Shown: positions 16,898 to 25,704 of the stretch, piece after piece | How the letters are laid out: the number at the start of each line of letters is the position of its first letter | Position numbering within the stretch: position 1 is the first letter of the stretch | Source: an uncultured Christensenellaceae bacterium | GTDB taxonomy: Bacteria; Bacillota; Clostridia; Christensenellales; Borkfalkiaceae | Assembly: GCA_910587625.1 (NCBI GenBank) | Contig: CAJUMW010000002.1 | Span: 29,778 to 93,777 of the forward strand | Direction of reading: 5' to 3' | DNA length: 64,000 bases | Program-made: the position numbers and the translations under genes | Notes under the pieces: generated by a model | What the model was told of the DNA's origin: nothing | Databases searched by the model: none | The model's input: the letters and a program-made list of their open reading frames with translations, nothing else

Positions 16898-18109
16898 ATG
16901 TCAAGTTTAAAACTTACCAACGTAAATATGGTCTATCCCTCGGGAGAAACCGCGCTGTACAACGTAAATTTACAGGCGGAGGACAGGGAATTTTTGGTCG
17001 TTTTCGGGGACGATAAAAGCGGTAAATCCTCTCTTTTGAGGGCTATTGCCGGCTTGGAGGACGTTACCGACGGCACGATTTCTATCGACGATAAGGACGT
17101 GACAAGCGTCGAAGCAAAGGACAGGGACATTGCAATGGTGTTTAAAAGCGGCACCTTAAACGCGTCTTTGAGCGTCGAGGATAACCTCGCGTTCGGACTG
17201 CGGCTTAGAAAAGCGCCCGAAGCGCTGGTAAAGGAGCGCGTTAAAATAGTTTCGGAAATTCTTGGGCTTAGCGACGTGCTTACGCGCAAACCCAAGGTTT
17301 TGACCGCGGCGGCAAAGCAGCGCGCGATAGTAGGCAGAGCAGTTGTAAGGGAGCCGAAAATCTACCTTTTCGACGAGCCTTTTTCGGGACTTGACGAAAA
17401 GCTTAAACAGGATATGCTAAGCGTAGTTATAAACTTGCAGGCAAGGCTTTCGGGCACTTTTGTGTACGCTACAAAGAGCCTATCCGAGGCAATGTCGATA
17501 GGTACGAGAATAGCGGTATTGAAGAACGGCTTTGTTCAACAGATTGATTTGCCCGAAAATTTATACGACTATCCCTCCAACGAGTTTGTCGCTTTTACAA
17601 TAGGTTCTCCCACGGTCAACTTTATAAGAAAAGTTAAAATTACGGTCGAAAACGGGGTATATTACGGGGTCAACGGTAGTTTCAAGCTTGAAATTCCGCA
17701 AAATATCGTAGCTCGGTTCGAAAATATTTCGGAGTATGTCGACAGCGATAAATATGTTACTTTGGGCTTGCGCCCCGAGGATTTGAAAATATCAAAGGAA
17801 GGGGAAATTTCGGCTAAGGCTTCCAAGGCGGACGAGGGTAAAAAATTTGCCGAATGCGAAGTTACCCCCGATATATGCCTCAACGTAACGGCAAACGGAG
17901 AAGTTTCAAGGAGCGCGGAAGTAAGTATTGCGGCAGATTTATCAAAGCTTTTGATATTTGACGGACAAACGGCGCTTACGCTTTTAAAGCGCGACGGCGG
18001 CTATAAGCTCAATTCATATGCGGACAGTCAATTTATGCCGATGCCCAAAGCCGACGAGCAGAGCATACACGAAAGCTTGAACCCCAAAAAACAGGTTAAG
18101 AAAAAATAA
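16898..18109 (+). CDS. Orphan ABC ATPase-like protein with degraded catalytic motifs
   Basis: 403 residues, closest in layout to sugar-importer ATPases (MsmK/UgpC type) with an N-terminal nucleotide-binding domain (~1-235) and a C-terminal TOBE-like region. Walker A (G37 to S44, GDDKSGKS) and Walker B LFDEP (D159, E160) are intact. The other three motifs are not. The Q-loop Gln is Lys (K83 in MVFKSG), the signature LSGGQ is LTAAA (135-139), and the switch His is Lys (K193 in YATKSLSEA). These changes should abolish normal ATP hydrolysis while nucleotide binding could remain. No permease or binding-protein gene is adjacent. It may be a regulatory or pseudo-ATPase; the reading frame is open and has its own promoter and terminator. 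Confidence 0.85.
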   Translation: MSSLKLTNVNMVYPSGETALYNVNLQAEDREFLVVFGDDKSGKSSLLRAIAGLEDVTDGTISIDDKDVTSVEAKDRDIAMVFKSGTLNASLSVEDNLAFGLRLRKAPEALVKERVKIVSEILGLSDVLTRKPKVLTAAAKQRAIVGRAVVREPKIYLFDEPFSGLDEKLKQDMLSVVINLQARLSGTFVYATKSLSEAMSIGTRIAVLKNGFVQQIDLPENLYDYPSNEFVAFTIGSPTVNFIRKVKITVENGVYYGVNGSFKLEIPQNIVARFENISEYVDSDKYVTLGLRPEDLKISKEGEISAKASKADEGKKFAECEVTPDICLNVTANGEVSRSAEVSIAADLSKLLIFDGQTALTLLKRDGGYKLNSYADSQFMPMPKADEQSIHESLNPKKQVKKK

Positions 18110-18119
18110 CGAAAATTGC

Positions 18120-18144
18120 TAAACCCCCGTCAGTCGGGGGTTTA
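18120..18144 (+). terminator. Intrinsic terminator
   Basis: TAAACCCCCG pairs perfectly with CGGGGGTTTA around a 5-base loop, 10 bases after the ABC-like gene. Confidence 0.8.
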
Positions 18145-18190
18145 AAAAGTTTAAAACAGTCAATAACCGATTAAGTCGGTTGTAAAATAT

Positions 18191-19075
18191 ATGGAAATTT
18201 TTCTCGATGCGTTTTGGGATACGTTAAAACTTTTCCCTTTCTTGTTTTTAATATACGTTCTTATTGAAATAGTCGAACACCGCACAACCTTAACTCAAAA
18301 CCAAGGGGTACTGCAAGGGCCGCTTGCGCCCGTTATAGGTTCGGCTACGGGGCTTATACCTCAATGCGGTTTTTCGGTTATGGCGGCAAAACTGTACGAT
18401 AAGGGACTTATCCGCACGGGCACCGTGCTTGCGGTGTTTATAGCCACCAGCGACGAGGCGCTTATTATTATGCTGTCGGATATGTCGGCGGCGCACGCGG
18501 TTATGCCGCTTGTACTGTTGAAGCTGTTGTTTTCGGTGGGCGTAGGCTATCTTGTAAACTTCATTTTTTCAAACGAAAAGCTGGACGAAGCCGGCATTTC
18601 ACACGAGGTGCAGGCACACTTTTGCTGTAACGACCACGGCTCGGGACTTCTCGGCGGACAATCCGACTTTAAGGCTTATTTTCTGACTCCGCTCATTCAC
18701 ACTTTAAAAATATGGCTGTATCTGTTTATTGTAAATCTTGTTTTCGGTTACATTATGGACGCGGTCGGCGGAGAAAATATAGCAAATTCCATTGCCGGCG
18801 GCCCCTTCGTTCAGCCGCTTATAACGGGGCTTATCGGGCTTATCCCCAATTGCGCTTCGAGCGTAATTTTAACGGGTGCCTATACAAACGGCGCGATATG
18901 CTTCGGCAGCCTTGTCGGAGGGCTTTGCTCCAACGCCGGAATGGGACTTATAGTGCTGTTTAAAAACACGAAAAAATTAAAGCGAAATATAATTTTGGTG
19001 ATTACAATGTATGTGATTGCGGTAGTTGCCGGAATTACGGTCAACGGATTTATGACGCTTTTAAACATCATTTGA
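18191..19075 (+). CDS. Putative polytopic heavy-metal exporter (ArsP_2-like)
   Basis: 294 residues with about eight to ten membrane helices. The protein has an internal repeat: IGSATGLIPQCGFSVMA (~50-70) matches ITGLIGLIPNCASSVIL (~210-230). This pattern with paired GLIPxC motifs fits the family of putative 10-TM heavy-metal or arsenic-type exporters. A central soluble loop contains HFCCNDHGSG, with Cys/His that could bind metal. No good ribosome site precedes the ATG. Substrate is not established; assignment to manganese or arsenic would be a guess. Confidence 0.7.
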   Translation: MEIFLDAFWDTLKLFPFLFLIYVLIEIVEHRTTLTQNQGVLQGPLAPVIGSATGLIPQCGFSVMAAKLYDKGLIRTGTVLAVFIATSDEALIIMLSDMSAAHAVMPLVLLKLLFSVGVGYLVNFIFSNEKLDEAGISHEVQAHFCCNDHGSGLLGGQSDFKAYFLTPLIHTLKIWLYLFIVNLVFGYIMDAVGGENIANSIAGGPFVQPLITGLIGLIPNCASSVILTGAYTNGAICFGSLVGGLCSNAGMGLIVLFKNTKKLKRNIILVITMYVIAVVAGITVNGFMTLLNII

Positions 19076-19084
19076 TTGATTTTT

Positions 19085-19125
19085 AAAAGCCCCTCGCGTC
19101 GGTGCAAACCGCGAGGGGCTTTTTA
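19085..19125 (+). terminator. Intrinsic terminator
   Basis: AAAAGCCCCTCGCG pairs with CGCGAGGGGCTTTT across an 11-base loop and is followed by T residues. Confidence 0.85.
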
Positions 19126-19167
19126 CATTATATATAAGCGAGATTTTCGTTAATATATGGAAATTAC

Positions 19168-19196
19168 TTGAAAAATTTTAATTTTTATGTTATTAT
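19168..19196 (+). promoter_or_regulatory. Sigma-A-type promoter
   Basis: TTGAAA (19168-19173), 17 bases, TATTAT (19191-19196). It precedes the five-gene co-directional run from 19225 to 24482. Confidence 0.6.
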
Positions 19197-19224
19197 ATTT
19201 CCAAACTTTGTCAGAGGAATGTAA

Positions 19225-20472
19225 ATGGCGTTTAACGTAACACAGTTAGAAGGCAACGAAATTGTCGACGATTATATAAAAACTCCCGTGCAGGGCGGTA
19301 GGTGGGGGGATACCTGGGGCGTGTTCAAGGCTAACTTGGGCAAGCTTGTGCTTATAAACATTTTTGTGCTTATAACCTTTGTTCCCGGCATTGTCGCTCT
19401 GTTTTATCGCGGCTATTATATTGCACAACTCGGGTTGACTTATCCCTTTAACCCAAGCGTAATTTATCCGCTCTATCCCGACGTGCGCGGACTTACCGAA
19501 AGAATGTATCTTTCCACGGATATCGTCTTTTATGCGCTGCTTATTGCTTCGGGGCTTGTTGCATCTCTCGGTCTTTCAGGCGCGGCATATTCCATAAGAA
19601 AGCTTGTTGCAACGCACGGTGACTTTACTTTTAAAACGTTTTTCCACGGAATAAAGGTCGGATATTTAAAGACGTTAATTGCCGTAACCTGCGTGGCTGT
19701 CACGCTGTACGGCACTCTGCTTTGTTATGATTGGATGAACCTTGTACTTGCCGAGGGCGGAAACGCCGCAGGAGCGATAACTGCGTTTGTGTTTGCCGTC
19801 ATAGCCGCAACGTTAATTTGTATTTACTGCGGCTGGCTGTTTGCCGTCGGCAACGCATACCGCATAAAAATTACTCAAATTTTCAAGTATGCGTTTCTGT
19901 TTATGGTAAAGACGCCGCTTCAAACCGTAATAATGTCGGCTTTCACGCTCGTTCCCATATGGATATTTATGATAGGCGGCTTTATGCAGTTTGTCGCGTA
20001 TGTGCTGTTTATTCTTTTGGGCTTCTCGTTTATGCTTATAAGCTGGACAACCTTTGCGCAGTGGGTATTTGACCTCTATGTCGAGCCGAGCGCAAAGCCC
20101 GTTGAAAAGCAAAGCCCGCAAAAGAGCGAAAAAGAGCTTGCAATTGATAAGGAAGATGCTGAAAAGCGCCGCGTGCGCGAGCTTCTTGCCGCAGGCAGAA
20201 GCGAGCTTATAGCCCGTCCCATTAAACCGATTGACGCAAAATGCACTATTGCTGTACTCGGTGAAACCTTCGGTCGCGCTGATTTGTCGATTTTAAGCGA
20301 CGGAAAAAGTAAGCTTGCCGCCGACGTGCTTGCGTACGAAGACGCGCACAAGGGAGAAGCTTCATATGCGGAGTATAACCGTCTGTTTGCCGACAGAGAA
20401 AAGGCGTTGCCCTCGTCCAACGGCAAAAAGGGCGGAAAAAAGAAAGTAAGTTCGGATAATTTATTGCGATGA
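19225..20472 (+). CDS. Hypothetical multi-pass membrane protein, DUF624/YesL-like
   Basis: 415 residues. About six hydrophobic helices lie between residues 35 and 290, grouped in pairs. The pattern WGVFKANLGKLVLINIFVLITFVPGI resembles the N-terminal helix of YesL-type (DUF624) proteins. A charged cytoplasmic tail (~290-415) rich in Lys, Glu and Ala ends in GGKKKVSSDN. AGAGGA precedes the ATG. It overlaps the methyltransferase gene by 4 bases (ATGA) and begins the hslO-containing operon. The family call is tentative. Confidence 0.6.
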   Translation: MAFNVTQLEGNEIVDDYIKTPVQGGRWGDTWGVFKANLGKLVLINIFVLITFVPGIVALFYRGYYIAQLGLTYPFNPSVIYPLYPDVRGLTERMYLSTDIVFYALLIASGLVASLGLSGAAYSIRKLVATHGDFTFKTFFHGIKVGYLKTLIAVTCVAVTLYGTLLCYDWMNLVLAEGGNAAGAITAFVFAVIAATLICIYCGWLFAVGNAYRIKITQIFKYAFLFMVKTPLQTVIMSAFTLVPIWIFMIGGFMQFVAYVLFILLGFSFMLISWTTFAQWVFDLYVEPSAKPVEKQSPQKSEKELAIDKEDAEKRRVRELLAAGRSELIARPIKPIDAKCTIAVLGETFGRADLSILSDGKSKLAADVLAYEDAHKGEASYAEYNRLFADREKALPSSNGKKGGKKKVSSDNLLR

Positions 20473-21197
20473 AAAGACCGTATTCTGCTTTGGGCGGTGC
20501 TTTTGAATACCTTAACAACGACTGCGGCTATGAAAAATGGTCGCAGTATTTAATTGAAAAGCTCGAGCATCTCGGCTGCAAACGCGGCGCACGTGGCGCG
20601 GATATCGGCTGCGGCAACGGCTATTTTACCCGTGCGTTTAAAAGGCACGGTTTTGACGTTTTGGGAATGGACATATCCCCGGAAATGTTGTCGCGCGCGT
20701 GCGAGCTTTCGGCGGAAGAGGGGTTAAGGGTTGAATTTTTACTTGGAGATATAACCAAACTAAACTTAAACTTCAAGTGCGATTTTATTACCGCCGTCAA
20801 CGACTGTTTAAATTATGTTCCGCAAAGCGCTCTTGCGCAAACTTTTAAAAGAATAAATAAGAACTTAAAAAAGGGCGGCGCGTTTATTTTCGACATAAGC
20901 TCTGAATATAAGCTCAAAAACATAATAGGCAGCAATCTTTTTGCCGAGGACAGGGGAGATGTTGCCTATATGTGGTTCAACAACTTCAAGGGGGACTGCG
21001 TGAATATGGACATTACCTTATTCTCGCGCCGTGCCGACGGACTGTACGAGCGGTCGGACGAGGCGCAAACGCAGTATTGCCACAGTGAAAGCGACGTTTT
21101 AACGGCTTTGAAAGAAGCCGGCTTCGACGCGACTTGCGAGGGGCACCTAGGAGAGGACAGACGGGAAAGAATTAATTTTATTTGCAGGAAGTTATGA
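20469..21197 (+). CDS. Class I SAM-dependent methyltransferase
   Basis: 242 residues. Motif I GADIGCGNGYFTRAF (~40-55), the acidic residue in VLGMDISPEML and the motif IV-like ITAVNDCLNYV are typical of Rossmann-fold methyltransferases of the Methyltransf_25 group. Substrate unknown. Its start overlaps the membrane protein gene by 4 bases and its stop overlaps the hslO start by 4 bases, so the three are translationally coupled. Confidence 0.8.
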   Translation: MKRPYSALGGAFEYLNNDCGYEKWSQYLIEKLEHLGCKRGARGADIGCGNGYFTRAFKRHGFDVLGMDISPEMLSRACELSAEEGLRVEFLLGDITKLNLNFKCDFITAVNDCLNYVPQSALAQTFKRINKNLKKGGAFIFDISSEYKLKNIIGSNLFAEDRGDVAYMWFNNFKGDCVNMDITLFSRRADGLYERSDEAQTQYCHSESDVLTALKEAGFDATCEGHLGEDRRERINFICRKL

Positions 21198-22018
21198 ATA
21201 AATTATACAAATCGCTAATCTATGACAAGCAGGTTTCGTTATCCGTGTTGGAAACAACCGACCTCGTAAACGACGCCATTAAAACGCACGGGACGGACGA
21301 TAAATCCGCCGAGCTTTTGGGCGGGCTTTTGACGGCTTGCGCCTATATGGCAGGCTGCCTTAAAAGCGAGCGCGGCGCTGTTTCCATAACGATAAAATCG
21401 GGGGACGGAAGCGCAACCGTCAGCGTTTCGGGAGATATAAACGGAAATATCCGCGGCTATATCGACGGCGGAGAAAACGGGCTCAAGGGCGGTACAATGA
21501 CCGTTGTCAAAGAGGACGGTTTATTCAGACCGTTTGTAGGCACCTGTCAATTAAAGTGCGACGACGTTGCCGAAAATCTTATGCAATATTTCCACATAAG
21601 CGAGCAAGTGCCCACGGCGGTGGCAATAGGCGTAAGGGTCAAGGGCGGCGTTTGTTCGGTGGCAGGCGGCGTAGTTATGCAGCTTTTGCCCGGCACAAGC
21701 GAAGAAAACATGGACAGAGCCGAAAATCAAATGCAGCATTTTGTCGACGTGGCGTCCGTGTTGGAAAATTTCGGCGCTACGGGAATTATGCGTGAATTTT
21801 TTGCGGACGAAACTTGCGAAAAGAGCGTATATCTCACTTCCCCCGCATATAAATGTAACTGTTCGCGCAAAAAAATAGAGGGGGTTTTGCTGTCCTTGGG
21901 GGAGGCGGAACTCTTCGGCATAATTGCGGAGCAGGGCAAAGTCAGCGTGCATTGCCACTACTGCAATACCGATTACGATTTTTACGAAAAAGATATCAGG
22001 GAGCTTTTGAAAAAGTAA
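21194..22018 (+). CDS. hslO: Redox-regulated chaperone Hsp33
   Basis: 274 residues. Hsp33 is a holdase activated by oxidation of four zinc-binding cysteines. The zinc set is visible near the C-terminus as KCNCSRKK and HCHYCNTDY (CxC plus CxxC). The N-terminal fold includes KSERGAVSITIKSGDGS. The ATG at 21194 is used here rather than TTG at 21182 because it has AGGAAG upstream and forms the common 4-base overlap with the preceding gene. Confidence 0.93.
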   Translation: MNKLYKSLIYDKQVSLSVLETTDLVNDAIKTHGTDDKSAELLGGLLTACAYMAGCLKSERGAVSITIKSGDGSATVSVSGDINGNIRGYIDGGENGLKGGTMTVVKEDGLFRPFVGTCQLKCDDVAENLMQYFHISEQVPTAVAIGVRVKGGVCSVAGGVVMQLLPGTSEENMDRAENQMQHFVDVASVLENFGATGIMREFFADETCEKSVYLTSPAYKCNCSRKKIEGVLLSLGEAELFGIIAEQGKVSVHCHYCNTDYDFYEKDIRELLKK

Positions 22019-22021
22019 TTT

Positions 22022-23686
22022 ATGGCAAAAATTTTGGGAATGGATCTCTCCGACGACAGATTGATTTCGATAGCCGCGGATTTGGTCGATAACCACAACT
22101 ATATAGGTGCGTTGAAAATGCTCAATAAAAACGCCGGACTTTCGGGCAACGACGAGGACTCGCTTATGCTGTATGCCGAAATTTTCGACGACATGGGCTT
22201 GTATGAAAAGTGCGTAAACGGCTGGTTCAAGTATATGGATAATTCCGACTTGATTGATATAAACGAATGCTACGAGGGGCTTGCTATGTGCTATATGAAC
22301 CTCGGCAACGAGCATTTTGCGGCTTACTATTACAATAAATTGCTTATGGAAACGGACGAGCTGGACGCAGACGCGCGCGAGGATATACTTCGCAGCTTTC
22401 TTTCCGAGGGGGAAAACTGCCTTAAATTTGCATATCCGCCGGCTATTGCGGACTGTTCCGAAATTTTCAAGAGCGGTATAGGGTATATGAAGGAGGGCAA
22501 GTTCGAGCTTGCCTGTGAGGAGTTTGAAAAAGTACATGAGGAAAACCCGAAGTTTGCTTCGGCAAGAAATTATATTGCAATGTGCAAAATTATTTCGGAT
22601 AAGACCGAGGAAGCCGAGCAGGAGTGCCTTGCGATTTTAAAGAGAAAGCCGGACGACGTTCAGGCGTTGACTACGCTTGCGGCAGTCAAAACCGAACAGC
22701 AAAAATCCGACGAGGCGCTTTCACTTGCAAACAAGCTTTTAAACTTAAATACGACCGATAGCGACGATATCTATAAAATTGCCACGGTCTGCTGCGAAAA
22801 TAAGCTGCATAAGCAGGCTTATGACATGTTTTGCAGGCTTGGAGAAGAGTACGATTATGATTTGAACGTGTTGTATTTCAAAGCCATTTCGGCGTTCAAC
22901 GCAAAAATGTATGACGAAAGCTTTGCTGCGTTCGACAAGCTTGTTACAGTGTTTCCCGAGTCGGTAACGGGAGAGTACTATTATAAGACGGCGCGAAAGC
23001 TGCACGAAAAAGGCGAGTGGGAAGAGCTGGGGTATTTTTACCGTCTGCCGACCGAGCTTAGGGAATCTTCCCTTAAAGTGCTTGCCGCAAGCGCCAAGCT
23101 GCCGCAAAAGTACGCTAAAAAGCTTTCGTCGCAGGTTGATTTAAGCTCGTGCATACTGTGGACGTTTGACGAGTGCGAGGGCAAGGGCGGCGGAGACTTG
23201 CAGCTTCTTGCGGCGCAGGTTGCCGTCGCGTGCGGCAAGGACGAAATTGTGCGCGATATTTTGTTGAACGCGTTTATCGACGGCAGGCTGAAAATGGAGA
23301 TGCTGTCGCTTATTGCCGAGCGAAACGTTTTCGATTGCTTCGGCGTGGTTATTTGTAACGTTTACATGCGCGTTTCTACGCAGGCGCTCGATTTGGGAAG
23401 GGTTAAGAGAAAGATGTTTATCGAGGCATATGCGCATTTGTTCGCGCACTTTGCCATACTTGACGACGATTATTCCCTGACTTTTGCAACTGCTTGCGAA
23501 GAGCTGTACGCGCGCCTTGAAAGCGAGGGTAGACTTGGAGACGTAAAAAATACGGAAGCGCTGTGCGCGGCAATATATCAACTTTCCGAAGTGCGCGCCG
23601 CCGACGTCGACGGAGAAAAGATTTATTCGTTTTTCCGGACAAGTAAATCCGCTGTCGATAAAATTTTATACAATAGACGAGGTTAA
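22022..23686 (+). CDS. TPR-repeat protein
   Basis: 554 residues, soluble and mostly helical. Repeated 34-residue units with the TPR pattern (for example YEGLAMCYMNLGNEHFAAYY, and the stretch from KEGKFELACEEFEKV to NPKFASARNYIAM) occupy roughly residues 20-350. The C-terminal 200 residues are helical without a recognised motif. It starts 3 bases after hslO and ends 1 base before the next unknown gene, which suggests the two unknowns work together, possibly as a scaffold linked to protein quality control. Confidence 0.7.
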   Translation: MAKILGMDLSDDRLISIAADLVDNHNYIGALKMLNKNAGLSGNDEDSLMLYAEIFDDMGLYEKCVNGWFKYMDNSDLIDINECYEGLAMCYMNLGNEHFAAYYYNKLLMETDELDADAREDILRSFLSEGENCLKFAYPPAIADCSEIFKSGIGYMKEGKFELACEEFEKVHEENPKFASARNYIAMCKIISDKTEEAEQECLAILKRKPDDVQALTTLAAVKTEQQKSDEALSLANKLLNLNTTDSDDIYKIATVCCENKLHKQAYDMFCRLGEEYDYDLNVLYFKAISAFNAKMYDESFAAFDKLVTVFPESVTGEYYYKTARKLHEKGEWEELGYFYRLPTELRESSLKVLAASAKLPQKYAKKLSSQVDLSSCILWTFDECEGKGGGDLQLLAAQVAVACGKDEIVRDILLNAFIDGRLKMEMLSLIAERNVFDCFGVVICNVYMRVSTQALDLGRVKRKMFIEAYAHLFAHFAILDDDYSLTFATACEELYARLESEGRLGDVKNTEALCAAIYQLSEVRAADVDGEKIYSFFRTSKSAVDKILYNRRG

Positions 23687-23687
23687 T

Positions 23688-24482
23688 ATGAAACTGTACG
23701 ACTTCGACGGTATGTTCGACGAAAAGATTTCGGCACATATTGCCAAAAATGCGGGAAAGCTGAAAGAGAGCGAGTGGGAGGATAAAATTCCCGAGCTATA
23801 TAAAAAATTCGGCAATACGGTAATTAAATCCATAGGTAAAACGCCGAAGCAGTTTTACGCGTCTTTCAGTGACGTCGAGCTTATAAAATGCCTGCGCGCG
23901 CACTTAAAACAGGATGTGCCCGTTTCGGGATTTCTTAGCGCGGAAATAGAGGAGCGCGGCATTGAAAAACAGCTTTTGCCGCTGCTCGACGGAAGCGCGG
24001 CTGAGTGCGAGTACGCTATGACCGTGTTCGGCGCAGCTGAGTGCGCAATTGAAAAATATATGAATTTGCTTTTGACTTCCGGCGATGACGATATAAAGGA
24101 TAAATGCTTGGAGTATTTGGTTGAAAATGCGGACGCGGCGGCAAAATACGCGCTGGAAAATTATAAAAACGGCGTTGAAATGCCGCTTATGGTTGAAATT
24201 TTGTCAAAAGTAAACAAGCTTAAAAGCGACGAGATCTTCGATATTTTAATTAAGGAATTGAAATGCGACTTTGAAAATCTGCCTCTGCACATAGGACATA
24301 TCGTCAGTTACGGTGACGACAGGGCGTTAAAGTATCTGTCGGAAAAGATTGACGAAGAGGGGATATCCTACTTGGATTTCCGCGAATTGAAGTTTGCTAT
24401 AGAGGCGCTCGGCGGAGAGTATTTAAAGCAACGCGACTTTTCCGACGACCCGTTTTATAAACTTATAAAGCCTCAGGGCTGA
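23688..24482 (+). CDS. Hypothetical helical protein, 264 aa
   Basis: Not recognised. Soluble, acidic and helix-rich, with a loose HEAT/Armadillo-like alternation over ~90-230 (LEYLVENADAAAKYALENY, then MVEILSKVNKLKSDEIFDIL). No catalytic motif is seen. A GAGGTTAATATG ribosome site overlaps the end of the TPR gene, and a terminator follows 1 base after its stop, so it closes the hslO operon. Confidence 0.6.
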   Translation: MKLYDFDGMFDEKISAHIAKNAGKLKESEWEDKIPELYKKFGNTVIKSIGKTPKQFYASFSDVELIKCLRAHLKQDVPVSGFLSAEIEERGIEKQLLPLLDGSAAECEYAMTVFGAAECAIEKYMNLLLTSGDDDIKDKCLEYLVENADAAAKYALENYKNGVEMPLMVEILSKVNKLKSDEIFDILIKELKCDFENLPLHIGHIVSYGDDRALKYLSEKIDEEGISYLDFRELKFAIEALGGEYLKQRDFSDDPFYKLIKPQG

Positions 24483-24510
24483 AAATTGCGGCGTTTTTGC
24501 GCCGCTTTTT
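24483..24510 (+). terminator. Intrinsic terminator
   Basis: GCGGCG/CGCCGC stem around a 6-base T-rich loop with AAAA before and TTTTT after, directly following the helical unknown. Confidence 0.75.
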
Positions 24511-24561
24511 CAGTGGTTTAAAAATTTTTGAATATGTCAAGAATATATTCGGAGGTAATTT

Positions 24562-24750
24562 ATGCAAGAAGTAACTTCGAAGGAACTTGAACTAATTTCC
24601 GACGCTTTGACGGCGGAAGCGCTTATCTGCAAAAAGACGAGGGCATATTCAAAGACGCTTACCGACGTCGAGCTGGCAAACTGTATGTCTAAAATAGCAG
24701 ACGAACACGAACAGCGCTATAACGCGCTTTTGGGGCTTATAGGGGGTTAA
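24562..24750 (+). CDS. Small CotF-associated protein, probably spore coat
   Basis: 62 residues, helical, beginning QEVTSKELELISDALTAEAL and ending in a segment with DEHEQRYNALL. A strong CGGAGGT ribosome site precedes the ATG. It is placed 3 bases before a CotF-domain gene, and short partners of this kind are common beside CotF-like genes in clostridia. A coat role is inferred from context and the ferritin-like helical pattern, not from a motif. Confidence 0.65.
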   Translation: MQEVTSKELELISDALTAEALICKKTRAYSKTLTDVELANCMSKIADEHEQRYNALLGLIGG

Positions 24751-24753
24751 ACA

Positions 24754-25047
24754 ATGAAACTTACAAAGAGCGATTGCACGTTAAACGAAAAGGACGCGCT
24801 TTTGGATATTCTCGAAAGCGAAAAGCAGCTTATGTCGGTATATACAACCGCGCTTTTCGAGGGCAGCACCAAGGCAATAAGAAAAAGTTTTTCCACAAAC
24901 CTTTTGGGCGTGGCTGAAAACCAATATCTTGTATATACGCAAATGCAGTCTCGCGGATATTACGAGCCTAAGCCGGCAAATAAAAACCTTATTGACGAAG
25001 CTAACCAGACTTTCAAACAGCAGAAGAAGTGTCTTAAAGCACAGTAG
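24754..25047 (+). CDS. CotF-like spore coat protein
   Basis: 97 residues matching the Coat_F domain: NEKDALLDILESEKQLMSVY near the N-terminus and QYLVYTQMQSRGYYEPKPA near the C-terminus, the latter a family signature. CotF-type proteins are found in the spore coat. It pairs with the 62-residue gene directly upstream and is followed by a terminator. Confidence 0.85.
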   Translation: MKLTKSDCTLNEKDALLDILESEKQLMSVYTTALFEGSTKAIRKSFSTNLLGVAENQYLVYTQMQSRGYYEPKPANKNLIDEANQTFKQQKKCLKAQ

Positions 25048-25065
25048 TTAAATATTATTAAAGTG

Positions 25066-25093
25066 AAAACGGACGGTAAACGTCCGTTTTTTT
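25066..25093 (+). terminator. Intrinsic terminator
   Basis: AAAACGGACG pairs with CGTCCGTTTT and is followed by more T residues. Its T-run touches the -35 of the spoVT promoter. Confidence 0.85.
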
Positions 25094-25121
25094 GTATAAC
25101 AAAAATTTACTTTCACATACT
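25093..25121 (+). promoter_or_regulatory. Sigma-G-type forespore promoter for spoVT
   Basis: TGTATA (25093-25098), 17 bases, CATACT (25116-25121). This closely fits the sigma-G pattern (TGMATA, CATACTA) and is unlike sigma-A. spoVT of Bacillus subtilis is sigma-G dependent, so the match agrees with known regulation. Confidence 0.65.
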
Positions 25122-25158
25122 GTTTTTACGGCATTAATTGCCATATACAGGAGTTTTT

Positions 25159-25704
25159 ATGAAAGCTACGGGAATTGTAAGAAGAATAGACGAACTCGGC
25201 AGAGTCGTAATCCCCAAAGAAATAAGAAGTACGCTTAGGTTAAAGTCGGGTGACCCGTTGGAAATATTTACCGACCGTGACGAGCTTATGCTCAAAAAAT
25301 ATTCACCCATTGCTTCTCTTGAAAAGTTTTCGGAGGGAACGGCCAAGTCCCTTTCGGATTTGTCGGGACATGTTGCGGTAATCTGCGACACAGACGGCGT
25401 ATTGCACGCTTCCGGCAGAGGTCAGCGCGAGTTCGACGGCAAAACTTTATCCGAAAATATGGAAAAAATTCTGCGTGACAGAAAAAGTTATATAGCAAAC
25501 CTTTCGGAGGGAGGAGACGTTGTGCCCATTTACGCAGGGCAAAATTCCGCGCTTACGGCGCAAATAATAGTGCCCATAGTCTGCAATGGGGACTGCCTTG
25601 GCGCGGTTGCGCTTGTATCTATGGAGCAGGGCGCGAAAATAGAGTCGGCGGCGTGCAAGCTTGCTCAACTTTCGGCAAATATTTTAGCAGGTCAGTTCGA
25701 GTAA
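25159..25704 (+). CDS. spoVT: Stage V sporulation regulator SpoVT
   Basis: 181 residues. An AbrB-type swapped-hairpin DNA-binding domain (~1-50, ATGIVRRIDELGRVVIPKEI) is followed by a GAF-like domain (~55-178). SpoVT tunes sigma-G-dependent genes in the forespore. The ATG at 25159 is used because AGGAG lies 6 bases upstream and the protein then begins exactly as known SpoVT; an earlier in-frame codon adds seven unlikely residues. It is followed directly by a YabM-like flippase and yabN, the order seen in Bacillus subtilis. Confidence 0.93.
   Translation: MKATGIVRRIDELGRVVIPKEIRSTLRLKSGDPLEIFTDRDELMLKKYSPIASLEKFSEGTAKSLSDLSGHVAVICDTDGVLHASGRGQREFDGKTLSENMEKILRDRKSYIANLSEGGDVVPIYAGQNSALTAQIIVPIVCNGDCLGAVALVSMEQGAKIESAACKLAQLSANILAGQFE

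Noticed and set aside
18161..18190. Leaderless promoter for the exporter-like gene (TAAAAT at 18183)
   Set aside because: No acceptable -35 at 16-18 bases and only 2 bases between the -10-like string and ATG, so not counted with the leaderless set.
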